Shown here: positions 33,442 through 42,423 of the stretch, in pieces
Numbering within the stretch: position 1 is the stretch's first letter
Layout of the letters: each line of letters opens with the position of its first letter
NCBI GenBank assembly: GCA_905210905.1
Contig: CAJLYQ010000010.1
Span: 1 to 42,760, forward strand
DNA length: 42,760 bases
Direction: 5' to 3'
From: an uncultured Christensenella sp.
GTDB lineage: Bacteria; Bacillota; Clostridia; Christensenellales; DTU072
Notes under the pieces: generated by a model
The model's input: only the letters and a program-made list of their open reading frames with translations
Databases searched by the model: none
What the model was told of the DNA's origin: nothing
Translations under genes and position numbers: made by a program

Positions 33442-33445
33442 TTAA

Positions 33446-33474
33446 TTGTCTTTTAAGGTAAAATTTGTTATAAT
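33446..33474 (+). promoter_or_regulatory. Promoter giving a probably leaderless mRNA
   Basis: TTGTCT (33446-33451), 17 bases, TATAAT (33469-33474). The expected start of transcription (about 33481) coincides with the ATG at 33482, and no SD is present. Confidence 0.75.
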
Positions 33475-33481
33475 CGTAGAT

Positions 33482-35464
33482 ATGAAAAATCAAACAAACG
33501 TTTCGGAAGGGTCGGACAAAAAAGCGATGGCTGCGGCGACCGAGCCGACCGTAAAAGAAAATGCGAAAACAAAGCGAGTTCTTACAAAAAAACAAAAGAT
33601 TCTCATCACGGTTTTGTCGGCGGTTTTCGTTGCGGCAGTCGGACTTACGATCGGACTGTGCCTTCGTTTTCTCGTTTTTAACAAAACCGATTACTACGAA
33701 TATTTCCGCAACTTCAATTCAAGCGAGATAAGTCAAGCCGATTGCACGCTTAACTTGCCCAAAGGAACGTACGTTTCTTCCTTTAACCCTACGGAAAACG
33801 TGTTCATTACGGCGACAAGATACCTTAAAGAAGACGGCGAAACCACCGAATTGTTCGGTCTTGTGTCCGCAGATAAAGAGTTTTGCAAACCTTACTACGG
33901 ACAAATAATTCAGATTAAAGGCGACTACGCAATAGTCGCTCGTCCGCCGAAAACGAGCGAATCGTCTTCGACGTATTACGTCGACGTAATCAGATTCAGG
34001 GGTGCGAGCAACGCGCCGTACAGTCTGCTTTCGTCGAAAAGTATCGTCTATCAGGAATCGTTTCGTCAACTCCGTTTCGTCGGCGACAGTATAGTGTGCT
34101 ACGGTGAGTTGAACGCCGTTTCTTCTACGCCTAATTACGCCACGTTCTACGATTACACGACGGGAGCGGAACTGCTCGAAAAGTTCCGGATCCGTACCGC
34201 TTACGACTCGACGGCACAGTGCCTGTACGAGTTTATTATGTTCGACGGTTTTATAGCGGCGTATTCGACGGATAAAGCCTACTTCTACTCGACGGGTTAT
34301 ACACCGCAAAGGGGATACCTGGAAGTAGCCAAAAACGGCGGGTATGCGGCGTTTTCCGATATGACAGACGAAGCCTTGTCCGACTACTCGAGAGAACTCA
34401 AAGTCTACTATATGGGCAACGGCTGGTTCCTGCGTTCCGCTATGATTTATCAGTACAATAATCCGTGGAACGGGTTCAATTTGCGACTGGAAAGCGTAAG
34501 CGGAAATCTCACGAAATACGCAAAAACCAAAGTGGATTTATACAACGTAAAAAACGGCGCGACCCGAACTTTCGGAGAACTCGCCTGGGGTGTTGCAGGT
34601 GTAGCAAACGAGTATACGGAAACGTATTATTCGCAACAATCTTATTCTCTCGGCGCAATTAAAAGTTATGACGAAGAATTCGACGGGTATACCTACGATT
34701 TACCTTACGGCGACCCGTCCGCTATGATAAAAAAAGGTTATAGCATAGTGTATTACTACTACCTGCCGTACCTGGATCTTTATAAGGAAGACAATACCTA
34801 TTTCCTCGGCTACACCGGGGAAACGACTTACACCGTCTTCGATAAAGCGCTGCGCCGCACCCAACCCGACGACGCGCTTATGCCGACCGCCTATATCGAC
34901 GGCGTGGGCGTGCAGAACTCCGACCCGGAATACAGCGAAATCAAAGGCGACGCATACTCCTACGACAGATATATGAAAAAAAACATACTCGTACCTTTCG
35001 TACAAAATGCGGGAACCTATCTGACGTATTACGGCAACCAAACCGCATGTATCGTGCAAGGAACGATTAAGAATACCGCAGGAGAAGCGGTGCAAAAATA
35101 CGCAGCGTATACCCCCGACGGAAAGAAAATTACGGACTTTATATACGATTATCTTACTTATTATTCGGGCGGTTACGCACTGGGAAGGAGAACGGACGAA
35201 ATCGACGGAAAGAGCAAACTATATAGGGTGGACGAGTACGGCAACGAAGTAGAAATCACCGACGCGGTTATGGTTTTCCAAGGCTCGTATACCTTCAGCG
35301 ACGGAGAAAAACTCGGTCTCAAAAACTATAAAGGCGAAGTGATAATCGAAGCCGGAGAATGGAAAATAAGCGTCTGCGACAAGGCGATGGACGGGGATAA
35401 AGCAATGACTTCGTACGCCGTGGTAGTTGCCGAAGATTATACTAAAATTTACGTTTTGCAATAA
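33482..35464 (+). CDS. Single-pass membrane protein with large extracellular domain, function unknown
   Basis: 660 residues. A short cytoplasmic N-terminus (1-38), rich in Lys, is followed by one membrane helix (about 40-65) and a large outer part. There is no lipobox. The outer part is Tyr- and Gly-rich, with repeated strand pairs such as YTPDGKKITDFIYDYL and YRVDEYGNEVEITDAVMVF near the end. These recall WG-repeat or beta-propeller proteins, but I cannot name a family. The frame extends 12 codons further back through a TTG, but those codons lie inside the promoter, so ATG 33482 is preferred. The next gene begins 72 bases downstream with no terminator seen. Confidence 0.75.
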   Translation: MKNQTNVSEGSDKKAMAAATEPTVKENAKTKRVLTKKQKILITVLSAVFVAAVGLTIGLCLRFLVFNKTDYYEYFRNFNSSEISQADCTLNLPKGTYVSSFNPTENVFITATRYLKEDGETTELFGLVSADKEFCKPYYGQIIQIKGDYAIVARPPKTSESSSTYYVDVIRFRGASNAPYSLLSSKSIVYQESFRQLRFVGDSIVCYGELNAVSSTPNYATFYDYTTGAELLEKFRIRTAYDSTAQCLYEFIMFDGFIAAYSTDKAYFYSTGYTPQRGYLEVAKNGGYAAFSDMTDEALSDYSRELKVYYMGNGWFLRSAMIYQYNNPWNGFNLRLESVSGNLTKYAKTKVDLYNVKNGATRTFGELAWGVAGVANEYTETYYSQQSYSLGAIKSYDEEFDGYTYDLPYGDPSAMIKKGYSIVYYYYLPYLDLYKEDNTYFLGYTGETTYTVFDKALRRTQPDDALMPTAYIDGVGVQNSDPEYSEIKGDAYSYDRYMKKNILVPFVQNAGTYLTYYGNQTACIVQGTIKNTAGEAVQKYAAYTPDGKKITDFIYDYLTYYSGGYALGRRTDEIDGKSKLYRVDEYGNEVEITDAVMVFQGSYTFSDGEKLGLKNYKGEVIIEAGEWKISVCDKAMDGDKAMTSYAVVVAEDYTKIYVLQ

Positions 35465-35536
35465 AATTTCAATCGTAAAAAAATTGATTAAAATTTGCAA
35501 AATAAATATAAAAACATAAAGAAGAAATAGCAAAAA

Positions 35537-36520
35537 ATGTTTACGAAAATCGGTAAAGAAGAGTTAATTCCCGAGTGCGCCGAACTCATAAAAAAAGGCG
35601 AAATCGTTGCGTTTCCGACGGAAACGGTTTACGGTTTAGGCGGCGACGCACTTAACGAATCGGCGGTAAAAAAGATATACGAAGCGAAAAATCGTCCTTC
35701 GGACAACCCGTTTATAGTACACGTTCACGACCTAAGCGAAGTGGAAAAAGCGGCTTTCCTTACGCCCGAAGCGGAGAGAATATTCAACGCGTTTGCACCC
35801 GGACCGATTACCGTCGTTCTTAAAAAGAAAAAAGAAATCCCCGATTGCGTTACCGCAGGGCTGGACACCGTCGGAATAAGAATACCCGAACACGAACTGG
35901 CAAGGAAGTTCCTTAAAGCGTGCGAAACGCCTATTGCCGCGCCGAGCGCGAACTTGTCGAAAAGGGTAAGTCCGACTACGGCGGAAAGAGTTTACGAAGA
36001 TATGAACGGTAGAATCCCGGCGATACTCGACGGCGGAGCGTGCAGGGTGGGGATAGAAAGCACCGTTTTAAGCCTTGTCGGCGAACCCACCATTTTAAGA
36101 CCGGGCGCGGTTACCGCAGAACAACTCGCTCCGTATCTCGGCACGGTAAAAACTTTTACCGGCAAAGTCGTCGTCGCACCCGCTCCGGGAATGAAGTACG
36201 CGCACTACTGCCCGACCGTGCCGTGCGTGCTGTTTTCTTCCGTGTCGAACGCGGAAACGGAATTTAGAAAAAGACAGGCGGAAGGGAAAAATCCTATCGT
36301 TCTCGCAATGGCGGATACTTGTGAAAAACTTGCCGCAAACGGCGTAAAGTGCGTTTCTCTCGGCAAAACCGTGGAAGAGTTTACGCATAACGCATTCGAA
36401 GCGCTCCGAACCTACGAAAAAACCAACGGTTATATCATTACCGAAGCTCTCCGCGGCGACGGACTGGAAGCAAGCGTTATGAATAGACTGCTTAAAAGCA
36501 GCCACGGCGAAATCGTATAA
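35537..36520 (+). CDS. L-threonylcarbamoyladenylate synthase (Sua5/TsaC)
   Basis: 327 residues. The YrdC domain occupies about 1-200: FPTETVYGLGGDA, KNRPSDNPFIVHV, FAPGPITVVL, IAAPSANLSKRVSPT and GIESTVLSL. The C-terminal Sua5 domain follows after the linker PAPGMKYAHYCP. The enzyme makes threonylcarbamoyl-AMP from Thr, bicarbonate and ATP, the first step of the t6A37 modification of ANN-decoding tRNAs. Length and the second domain place it with Sua5 rather than the short TsaC. The SD is weak (AAGAAGAAA). tsaB, tsaD and tsaE are not in the window. Confidence 0.95.
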   Translation: MFTKIGKEELIPECAELIKKGEIVAFPTETVYGLGGDALNESAVKKIYEAKNRPSDNPFIVHVHDLSEVEKAAFLTPEAERIFNAFAPGPITVVLKKKKEIPDCVTAGLDTVGIRIPEHELARKFLKACETPIAAPSANLSKRVSPTTAERVYEDMNGRIPAILDGGACRVGIESTVLSLVGEPTILRPGAVTAEQLAPYLGTVKTFTGKVVVAPAPGMKYAHYCPTVPCVLFSSVSNAETEFRKRQAEGKNPIVLAMADTCEKLAANGVKCVSLGKTVEEFTHNAFEALRTYEKTNGYIITEALRGDGLEASVMNRLLKSSHGEIV

Positions 36521-36617
36521 AAAAACCGTAAACAAAGGGTAAGAACCGTCAGACGGCGAGCCGAAAGAAAAAAAACGTAAAAACGGCGCCGACGGAACAA
36601 TAAATAAACTTAAACCG

Positions 36618-36648
36618 TTGACAACGGCGTATTGAATTGTGTTATACT
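36618..36648 (+). promoter_or_regulatory. Probable promoter of rpiB-upp
   Basis: TTGACA (36618-36623) and TATACT (36643-36648). The spacer is 19 bases, or 18 if the -10 is read as TTATAC, which is longer than ideal. Confidence 0.6.
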
Positions 36649-36703
36649 AATAAAAGTAAATATCGTTACACGATATAAACAAACGAGAAGAAAGGAAAAG
36701 AAC

Positions 36704-37153
36704 ATGAAAATTGCAATCGGATGCGACCACGGCGGAATAGTGCTTAAACAAGCGTGTCTGGAAAAAATAGAGGAACTCGGTTTTTCCTACGTCGATTTCG
36801 GGACGTACGACGAGCAAAGCGTGGATTATCCGGTTTATGCGGCGAAAGTTGCCAAAGCGGTGCAGAGCGGCGAGTTTGACAAAGGCGTTCTGCTTTGCGG
36901 TACCGGTATAGGAATAGGCATAGTCGCAAATAAGTTTAAGGGTATAAGATGCGCTCACGTCACCGACGCGTTCTGTGCGGAGAAAGCGAGCGAACACAAT
37001 AACGCCAACGTAATCAGTATGGGCGGAAGAATTACTTCTCCCGAACAAGCGAAAGAGTATCTCGGAGTTTTCCTTACAACTCCGTTCGCAGGCGGCAGAC
37101 ACGCAAAGCGCGTGGATATGATTACCGAAATCGAAAACAAAAACTTCAAATAA
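36704..37153 (+). CDS. rpiB: Ribose-5-phosphate isomerase B
   Basis: 149 residues. It interconverts ribose 5-phosphate and ribulose 5-phosphate in the pentose phosphate pathway. The RpiB/LacAB signature GCDHGGIVLK, the catalytic Cys in CGTGIGIGIVANK, and HNNANVISMGGR are present. I start it at 36704, with SD AAAGGAAAAG upstream; the longer frame from 36632 would begin inside the promoter. It is followed after 25 bases by upp, which links ribose phosphate, the source of PRPP, with pyrimidine salvage. Confidence 0.95.
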   Translation: MKIAIGCDHGGIVLKQACLEKIEELGFSYVDFGTYDEQSVDYPVYAAKVAKAVQSGEFDKGVLLCGTGIGIGIVANKFKGIRCAHVTDAFCAEKASEHNNANVISMGGRITSPEQAKEYLGVFLTTPFAGGRHAKRVDMITEIENKNFK

Positions 37154-37178
37154 ACCACAATACATAAGGAGAACATAA

Positions 37179-37805
37179 ATGAATATTCACGTAGTTAATC
37201 ATCCCCTTATCGCCCATAAGGTTACCTTGATGAGAGATAAAAACACCGTACCGAAAGACTTCAGACAACTTCTCAAAGAAATATCTTTGCTTATGGCGTA
37301 TGAAGTAACGAGAGATCTTCCCCTTACGGACACCGAAATAGAAACTCCGATCTGCACTTGCATCAGCAAGACGCTCGGCGGAAGAAGCATAGGCGTGGTA
37401 CCGATTCTCAGAGCGGGACTCGGAATGGTTGACGGCGTGCTCGAACTCGTACCTACGGCAAAAATCGGACATATCGGTTGTTACCGCGACCCCGAAACCC
37501 ATCAACCGGTAGAATACTACTGCAAACTCCCCGTAGACGCGGATCAAAGAACCATTATCGTAGTCGACCCGATGCTTGCGACGGGCGGCAGCGCGATTAT
37601 GGCAATCGACTTTATTAAACAAAGAGGCGTAAAAGACATTAAGTTTATGTGCTTGGTAGCGGCGCCCGAAGGCGTAGCCGCACTTAACAAGGCTCATCCC
37701 GACGTACCCGTATTCGCGGCGGCACTCGACGAAAAACTTAACGATCACGCGTACATCGTTCCCGGCTTAGGCGACGCCGGCGACAGACTGTTCGGAACGA
37801 AGTAA
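37179..37805 (+). CDS. upp: Uracil phosphoribosyltransferase
   Basis: 208 residues, the normal length. It makes UMP from uracil and PRPP. The PRPP-binding loop is VVDPMLATGGSA (about 127-138), with VPILRAGLGMVDG earlier and the uracil-binding GLGDAGDRLFGT at the end. The SD AAGGAGAA (37167-37174) is strong. It probably shares an mRNA with rpiB. The 180 bases after it hold no recognisable gene or terminator. Confidence 0.97.
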   Translation: MNIHVVNHPLIAHKVTLMRDKNTVPKDFRQLLKEISLLMAYEVTRDLPLTDTEIETPICTCISKTLGGRSIGVVPILRAGLGMVDGVLELVPTAKIGHIGCYRDPETHQPVEYYCKLPVDADQRTIIVVDPMLATGGSAIMAIDFIKQRGVKDIKFMCLVAAPEGVAALNKAHPDVPVFAAALDEKLNDHAYIVPGLGDAGDRLFGTK

Positions 37806-37987
37806 AAAACCGAACGAAACGTAAATAAAACGAAACGGTACGCCCTTGTGACGCACCGAAGAATTGCGGAGCGTAACGAGTCGGGATAATTCGATTTGTG
37901 CGCTTCGTTTTCATAAATGCCGGCATTAGTGCGGCATACTAATACGGTTAATTACCGTTTTTATCGTAAAATCGAATCGGAGGAAAG

Positions 37988-38308
37988 ATGATAAACGAAA
38001 TTCTCGACGAAATACGAGCCGTTGAAGCGGAAGCGGAAGAAATAGCGAAAAAAGCGGAAGAAGACGCAAAACGAACCGTGTTCGACGCAGACGAAGAAGC
38101 GCGCAGAATCCGTTTGGAAACGTTAAAAACCGTCAAAGAAGAACGCAGAAAAGTAGTCGCGCAAGCGGAAAAATGCGGGGATGAAAAAGCGGACGAGATT
38201 ATTGCCGAAGGGGAAAAAACCGCGGAAAAAATCGTTATGCAAACGCCGGTAGACAAAGCGGCGGAATATATAAAGGAAAAGGTGAGCGCACGGTATGGCA
38301 ATCGTTAG
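37988..38308 (+). CDS. V-type ATPase subunit H/G (peripheral stalk)
   Basis: 106 residues, almost all a charged coiled coil (EAEAEEIAKKAEEDAKRT), as for the AhaH/NtpF stator subunit. It pairs with subunit E to form the peripheral stalk. GGAGG (37979-37983) precedes the ATG. It is the first gene of the ATPase operon and overlaps the next gene by 14 bases. Identity rests largely on position, since coiled coils have little sequence signature. Confidence 0.85.
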   Translation: MINEILDEIRAVEAEAEEIAKKAEEDAKRTVFDADEEARRIRLETLKTVKEERRKVVAQAEKCGDEKADEIIAEGEKTAEKIVMQTPVDKAAEYIKEKVSARYGNR

Positions 38309-40289
38309 TATGCAAAAAATGAGCCTTGTCGCTCATTCGGGCGAACGGGCAAAACTTTTGCGCATTTTCATTAAATCCGGAGCGGTCGAACTCGTTAAAA
38401 GCGAAAACGTGACCGTGACGGCCGTGGACAGAGAAACCCGTGAAAGAACGGAAGAGCGAAAGGCCCGAGCCGCTTTTTTCCTTGCGTTTATGAAAGACGC
38501 AACGAAAGAACTCGCGCGTTACGATAAAAAACAAGCCCCGAAAATAAACCTAAAAAAAGAAAACCGCCTCATAAGTCTGGAAGAATACGAAGACGTCGTG
38601 GGCAATACCGAAGACCTAAACGTAAAAATCGACGAAGTCGGAGCGTTTAACGATAAGATCACCGATTTAAGGAGCGAAAAAACAAGGCTAAGCGGTTTCA
38701 TAGACCAACTTTTACCGTACAAAAATCTTAACTTCGATATGAAAGACATACACGGCACGCATACCTGCGAAGTCCTAGTCGGTCTTATACAAACGGCGAA
38801 AAAATCGCTTTTCGAAGAAAAAATTGCGTCGGAATGTGCGACCGAAATCTCGATCGGAGATAAAACGAGCGCAGTGGTTATCGTTGCGCATAAAAGCAAA
38901 AAAGACGAGATAAAAGCCGTTCTGAACGAATGTGATTTTACTCCTTGCGTTTTCGATATTAACGTAAAACCGTCGGAAAAAATCGCGGAAGCGGAAAAAA
39001 GAATAGCCGAAATCGACGAGGAAATCAAATCGTCTTATTTATCGACGACCGATTATCTCAAGTTCGTACCCACGATGAAAATCGTGTACGACTATTGCTC
39101 GCTCGAATTAGCCAAAATCGAAGTTACGCAAAATTCGACGAGAACGAAAAAAGCGATTGCTTTCGAAGGCTGGGTTCCGGCGGAAAAAGTTCAGTCGCTC
39201 GAACGGGAAATACTCGATAAATGCCCGGCGACGGTGGTTGCGTTCCGTGACCCGTTAGAAGAAGAAACGCCGCCCACGCTTACGAAAAACAACAAATTCG
39301 TCGGTGCGTTCTCTGGTATAACCGATATGTTCGGTAGCCCGAATTACAGAGAAAAAGACCCTAATCTCTTCGTTGCGCTGTTCTACTTCCTTATATTCGG
39401 AATAATGCTCGGCGACGCGGCGTACGGACTGATTATGGCGATCGCGTGTTTTGCGTTCGTTAAAATCAAGAAACCCGTCAAAGAAAGCGGCAAGATGATT
39501 ATTATGTTCGCTTTTTGCGGAATATCCACGTTTATATGGGGCGTGCTGCTGGGCGGTTGGTTCGGAATCGAACTGAGCGAAGGCAGTTTTCTCGCAAAAA
39601 TAAGATGGTTCAGCCCCCTTGACGAGCCGTTAAAAATGTTTATGCTCGCCTTGGGCGTAGGCGTGTTGCAACTCGGCACCGGGTTTGCTCTTGCGGGAGC
39701 AAGCAAAATCCGATCCGGCAAAAGAAACGTCGTTATAAAAGGAATACTGAGCGACTTCGGCTGGGTGGTTATTTTTATAGGCTTGCTTTGTCTGTTCCCC
39801 GGCATTATGGTCTATCTCAATGCGATAGAAGGGGGCAAGGCGTGGCATTCGGTAATGGGCAAGATCGGCACTTATACCGCTCTCGTCGGAGCGGCGATGA
39901 TTGTCGTAGGCGGAGCCTGGGGAAAGAAGAACCCGATCAAAATGGTCGGCGGCGCACTGGGCAGCGTGTACGGAGCGATCAATATAGTAAGCGATTTGCT
40001 GAGTTATTCGAGACTGTTCGGTTTAGGCTTGACGACGGGCGTTATCGGACTGGTTATGAACAAACTCGGTATGATAGCGGTAGACATCATCGGACCGGCA
40101 GGCTGGGTGGTAGCGGTGATAATTTTCGTGTTCGGTCACGTGTTTAACCTTGCGATAAATCTGCTCGGAGCGTACGTCCACGACTCGAGATTGCAGTATA
40201 TAGAATTCTTCGGCAAGTTTTACGAAGGAACGGGAAGAGCGTTCAAACCGCTCGGAAACGGTTTGAAATACACCTATTTAGATAACTAG
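38295..40289 (+). CDS. V-type ATP synthase subunit I
   Basis: 664 residues. The N-terminal half (1-330) is cytosolic with long helices that contact the stator. The C-terminal half (about 345-650) has eight or so membrane helices, including LFVALFYFLIFGIMLGDAAYG and SYSRLFGLGLTTGVIGLVMN with the Arg (near 576) needed for ion passage to the ring. Subunit I (a) is the stationary part of the ion channel. It overlaps subunit H and is followed by a 72-base gap before subunit K. Confidence 0.95.
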   Translation: MAIVSMQKMSLVAHSGERAKLLRIFIKSGAVELVKSENVTVTAVDRETRERTEERKARAAFFLAFMKDATKELARYDKKQAPKINLKKENRLISLEEYEDVVGNTEDLNVKIDEVGAFNDKITDLRSEKTRLSGFIDQLLPYKNLNFDMKDIHGTHTCEVLVGLIQTAKKSLFEEKIASECATEISIGDKTSAVVIVAHKSKKDEIKAVLNECDFTPCVFDINVKPSEKIAEAEKRIAEIDEEIKSSYLSTTDYLKFVPTMKIVYDYCSLELAKIEVTQNSTRTKKAIAFEGWVPAEKVQSLEREILDKCPATVVAFRDPLEEETPPTLTKNNKFVGAFSGITDMFGSPNYREKDPNLFVALFYFLIFGIMLGDAAYGLIMAIACFAFVKIKKPVKESGKMIIMFAFCGISTFIWGVLLGGWFGIELSEGSFLAKIRWFSPLDEPLKMFMLALGVGVLQLGTGFALAGASKIRSGKRNVVIKGILSDFGWVVIFIGLLCLFPGIMVYLNAIEGGKAWHSVMGKIGTYTALVGAAMIVVGGAWGKKNPIKMVGGALGSVYGAINIVSDLLSYSRLFGLGLTTGVIGLVMNKLGMIAVDIIGPAGWVVAVIIFVFGHVFNLAINLLGAYVHDSRLQYIEFFGKFYEGTGRAFKPLGNGLKYTYLDN

Positions 40290-40344
40290 CGGTTAAGCCG
40301 AACGGCGAAAACATACATAAAAAACGAAAAAAACCTATTGTTTT

Positions 40345-40352
40345 AAGGAGGT
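40345..40352 (+). promoter_or_regulatory. Very strong Shine-Dalgarno of subunit K
   Basis: AAGGAGGT, a full anti-SD match nine bases before the ATG at 40362. It is stronger than those of neighbouring ATPase genes, which fits the many copies of K in the ring. Confidence 0.85.
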
Positions 40353-40361
40353 AAAGAAACA

Positions 40362-40853
40362 ATGGAAGCGTATTTGGGTACGGCGATTGCGCTCATAGGC
40401 GCGGCGCTTGCGGTCATTTTGAGCGGAACGGGTTCCGCGATAGGCGTAGGAAGAGCGGGCAGCGCGGCGTCCGGCGTCGTGGCGGAAGACCCCGACAAGT
40501 TTATGAAATGCCTTATTTTGCAACTTCTGCCCGCAACGCAGGGAATTTACGGTTTTATTATCGGGTTCTTGGTGTTGCTGAAAACCGGCGTGTTCGGCGG
40601 ATTGCAGGCGATGAGTTGGCAAGCGGGGCTCGGCGTTTTCGCAGGATGTCTGCCCATTGCGGTAGCGGGACTGTTCAGCGCGATACATCAGGGCAACGTT
40701 GCGGTAAGCGCGATAGGACTTGTCGCGAAACGCCCGGAAGAAACGACTAAGGGTATGCTTATGACGGCGATGGTAGAAACTTACGCCCTTCTCGCGTTCC
40801 TTGCGTCCTTCCTTATCGTGTTCATACCCGACTGGGTTAATATCGGAGCGTAA
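40362..40853 (+). CDS. V-type ATPase subunit K (16-kDa proteolipid)
   Basis: 163 residues in two similar hairpins (four membrane helices), forming the rotating ion-binding ring. All five side chains that bind Na+ in Enterococcus hirae NtpK have counterparts: L56, T59 and Q60 in LLPATQG, Q110 in HQGN, and E139 in MVETYA. The first hairpin lacks a carboxylate, as in NtpK, so there is one ion site per subunit. This set predicts Na+ rather than H+ coupling. The stop is one base before the subunit E ATG region. Confidence 0.95.
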   Translation: MEAYLGTAIALIGAALAVILSGTGSAIGVGRAGSAASGVVAEDPDKFMKCLILQLLPATQGIYGFIIGFLVLLKTGVFGGLQAMSWQAGLGVFAGCLPIAVAGLFSAIHQGNVAVSAIGLVAKRPEETTKGMLMTAMVETYALLAFLASFLIVFIPDWVNIGA

Positions 40854-40854
40854 A

Positions 40855-41439
40855 ATGTCGGAAAACGGTAAAGACGCAATAATCCGAAAGATCAAAGAAG
40901 ACGCAATTATAAAGGCGAATTCCACGCTGGAAGAAGGCGCGGCGAGAGCGAAAACCACTATCGACAACGCCGTGCGCGACGCAGACGTATACAAACGCGA
41001 CAATATGGCGGAAAGTTACGTCGAACGCGACGAGATAATAAAAAGAAAAACGACGGTAGCGTCGCTGGAAGTGAAAAAACTCGTTCTTCAGGCAAAAAAA
41101 CAGATCGTTGACAAGGCTTTCGACGAAGCGGCGAAACTGATTAAATCGGACGAAAAAGCGTATAAAAACCTTATAGAAAGAATGTTATCGTTCGTCGAAG
41201 ACGGCGACGAAATTGTGCTGTCCGAGTTCGACGAAAAACTCGTAAGCGACGAGTTCGTTGAAAAAACGGTAAAAAAACTCGGCAAAAAAGCGACGATCTC
41301 CGAAAAAAGGGGTTCGTTTAAGGGCGGAATAAAACTTGTGGGGAAAAACACCGACAAGAACTTAACGTTGGAAGCGGAACTCGCCGAGTTCAGAAGAGAA
41401 GAAGAAAGCGTCGTGGCGCAAATTTTGTTTGGAGAGTAA
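40855..41439 (+). CDS. V-type ATPase subunit E
   Basis: 194 residues. A long N-terminal helix (1-100) is followed by a mixed domain ending GGIKLVGKNTDKNLTLEAELAEFRRE, the typical subunit E end (E forms the stalk with H/G and binds the catalytic head). I start it at 40855 (MSENGKDAI), with TCGGAG just upstream; the longer frame from 40801 would overlap subunit K. The next ATG follows its stop directly. Confidence 0.9.
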   Translation: MSENGKDAIIRKIKEDAIIKANSTLEEGAARAKTTIDNAVRDADVYKRDNMAESYVERDEIIKRKTTVASLEVKKLVLQAKKQIVDKAFDEAAKLIKSDEKAYKNLIERMLSFVEDGDEIVLSEFDEKLVSDEFVEKTVKKLGKKATISEKRGSFKGGIKLVGKNTDKNLTLEAELAEFRREEESVVAQILFGE

Positions 41440-42423
41440 ATGCAACAAGGACTGTTGTTCGCATCGGCGAGAGCGAAAGCGAAAGAACTTAATCTATTTA
41501 CGGAAGAACGCCTTTACAGAGTTATGGAAGCGCGTACGCTTAAAGACGCGGTCAGAGTACTTGCCGAAGCGAACTACGGCGGCGGAATGAACGTCACCGA
41601 AGAAAACTTTTACGACGCGCTCAAAGAAGAAGAACGGCTCGCCTCGGAGTTTTTGCGCGAAGCCGCCCCCAAAGGCGTGGGAATAGAGTGTTTCTTTTTG
41701 CTGAAAGATTACCATAACCTGAAAGTGCTCGTAAAAACCAAACGCACGAACAACGACGACTACGAGAGAATGATTCTAAGCGGCGGAACGTATCCGCTTA
41801 GCGAACTCAGGGAGCGTTTCGACGAAGGAAAGATAGGCTACGTTAATCCGTATATGGAACGCGCGCTTAAATCCATACGAAAATGCGAAGAAACCGACGG
41901 TTTGTCGCCGAGAAAAATCGACGTCGAACTCGACAAAGCGGCTTACGAGCAAATTGCGGATATTCTGAAAGGGAAAAACGCGGACAAGTATATAAGAGAA
42001 TACTTCGTTTCTTCCGTCGACGCTATAAACTTATGTTCGTACGTAAGAACGGCGAAAATCGGAGCGGAGTTTAACTTTTTCGAAGAAGGGTTTCTTCCCG
42101 GGGGAGAAATAACGCTCGAATTATTCCGTGAATGCGGATTCGACGTAGAAAAACTCTGCAAAAAACTCAAACGCGGCAAGTACAAAGAATTGTTGCCGTC
42201 CGTAAAAGAGGGCGACTTGGGAGCGGCGGAAACGGCGAAAGACGATTACCTGTTAAGAATCTTTTCGGTAAACAAATCGGATATGTTTTCGGTTGCGCCG
42301 ATAGTCGGCTATTATCTCGGAAAGGTGAACGAAGTCAAGGTGCTGAGAGTCGTTTTGTCCTGTATAAAAAACGGCGTAAGCGGAGAAGAAATGAAAAAAA
42401 GAGTGAGGACGTTGTATGCGTAA
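41440..42423 (+). CDS. V-type ATPase subunit C (AC39/NtpC type)
   Basis: 327 residues, all-helical. It begins QQGLLFASARAKAKELNLFTEERLYRVMEA and has three similar helical lobes, as in the funnel-shaped subunit that connects the central shaft to the K ring. AVRVLAEANYGG and KVLVKTKRTNNDDY are typical segments. It starts right after the subunit E stop and overlaps subunit F by eight bases. Confidence 0.9.
   Translation: MQQGLLFASARAKAKELNLFTEERLYRVMEARTLKDAVRVLAEANYGGGMNVTEENFYDALKEEERLASEFLREAAPKGVGIECFFLLKDYHNLKVLVKTKRTNNDDYERMILSGGTYPLSELRERFDEGKIGYVNPYMERALKSIRKCEETDGLSPRKIDVELDKAAYEQIADILKGKNADKYIREYFVSSVDAINLCSYVRTAKIGAEFNFFEEGFLPGGEITLELFRECGFDVEKLCKKLKRGKYKELLPSVKEGDLGAAETAKDDYLLRIFSVNKSDMFSVAPIVGYYLGKVNEVKVLRVVLSCIKNGVSGEEMKKRVRTLYA

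Noticed and set aside
37806..37987. Promoter for the V-ATPase operon
   Set aside because: TAAAAT at 37967-37972 has no acceptable -35 at 16-18 bases, and the ATGCCG/CGGCAT inverted repeat near 37917 lacks a T run, so neither promoter nor terminator could be supported.
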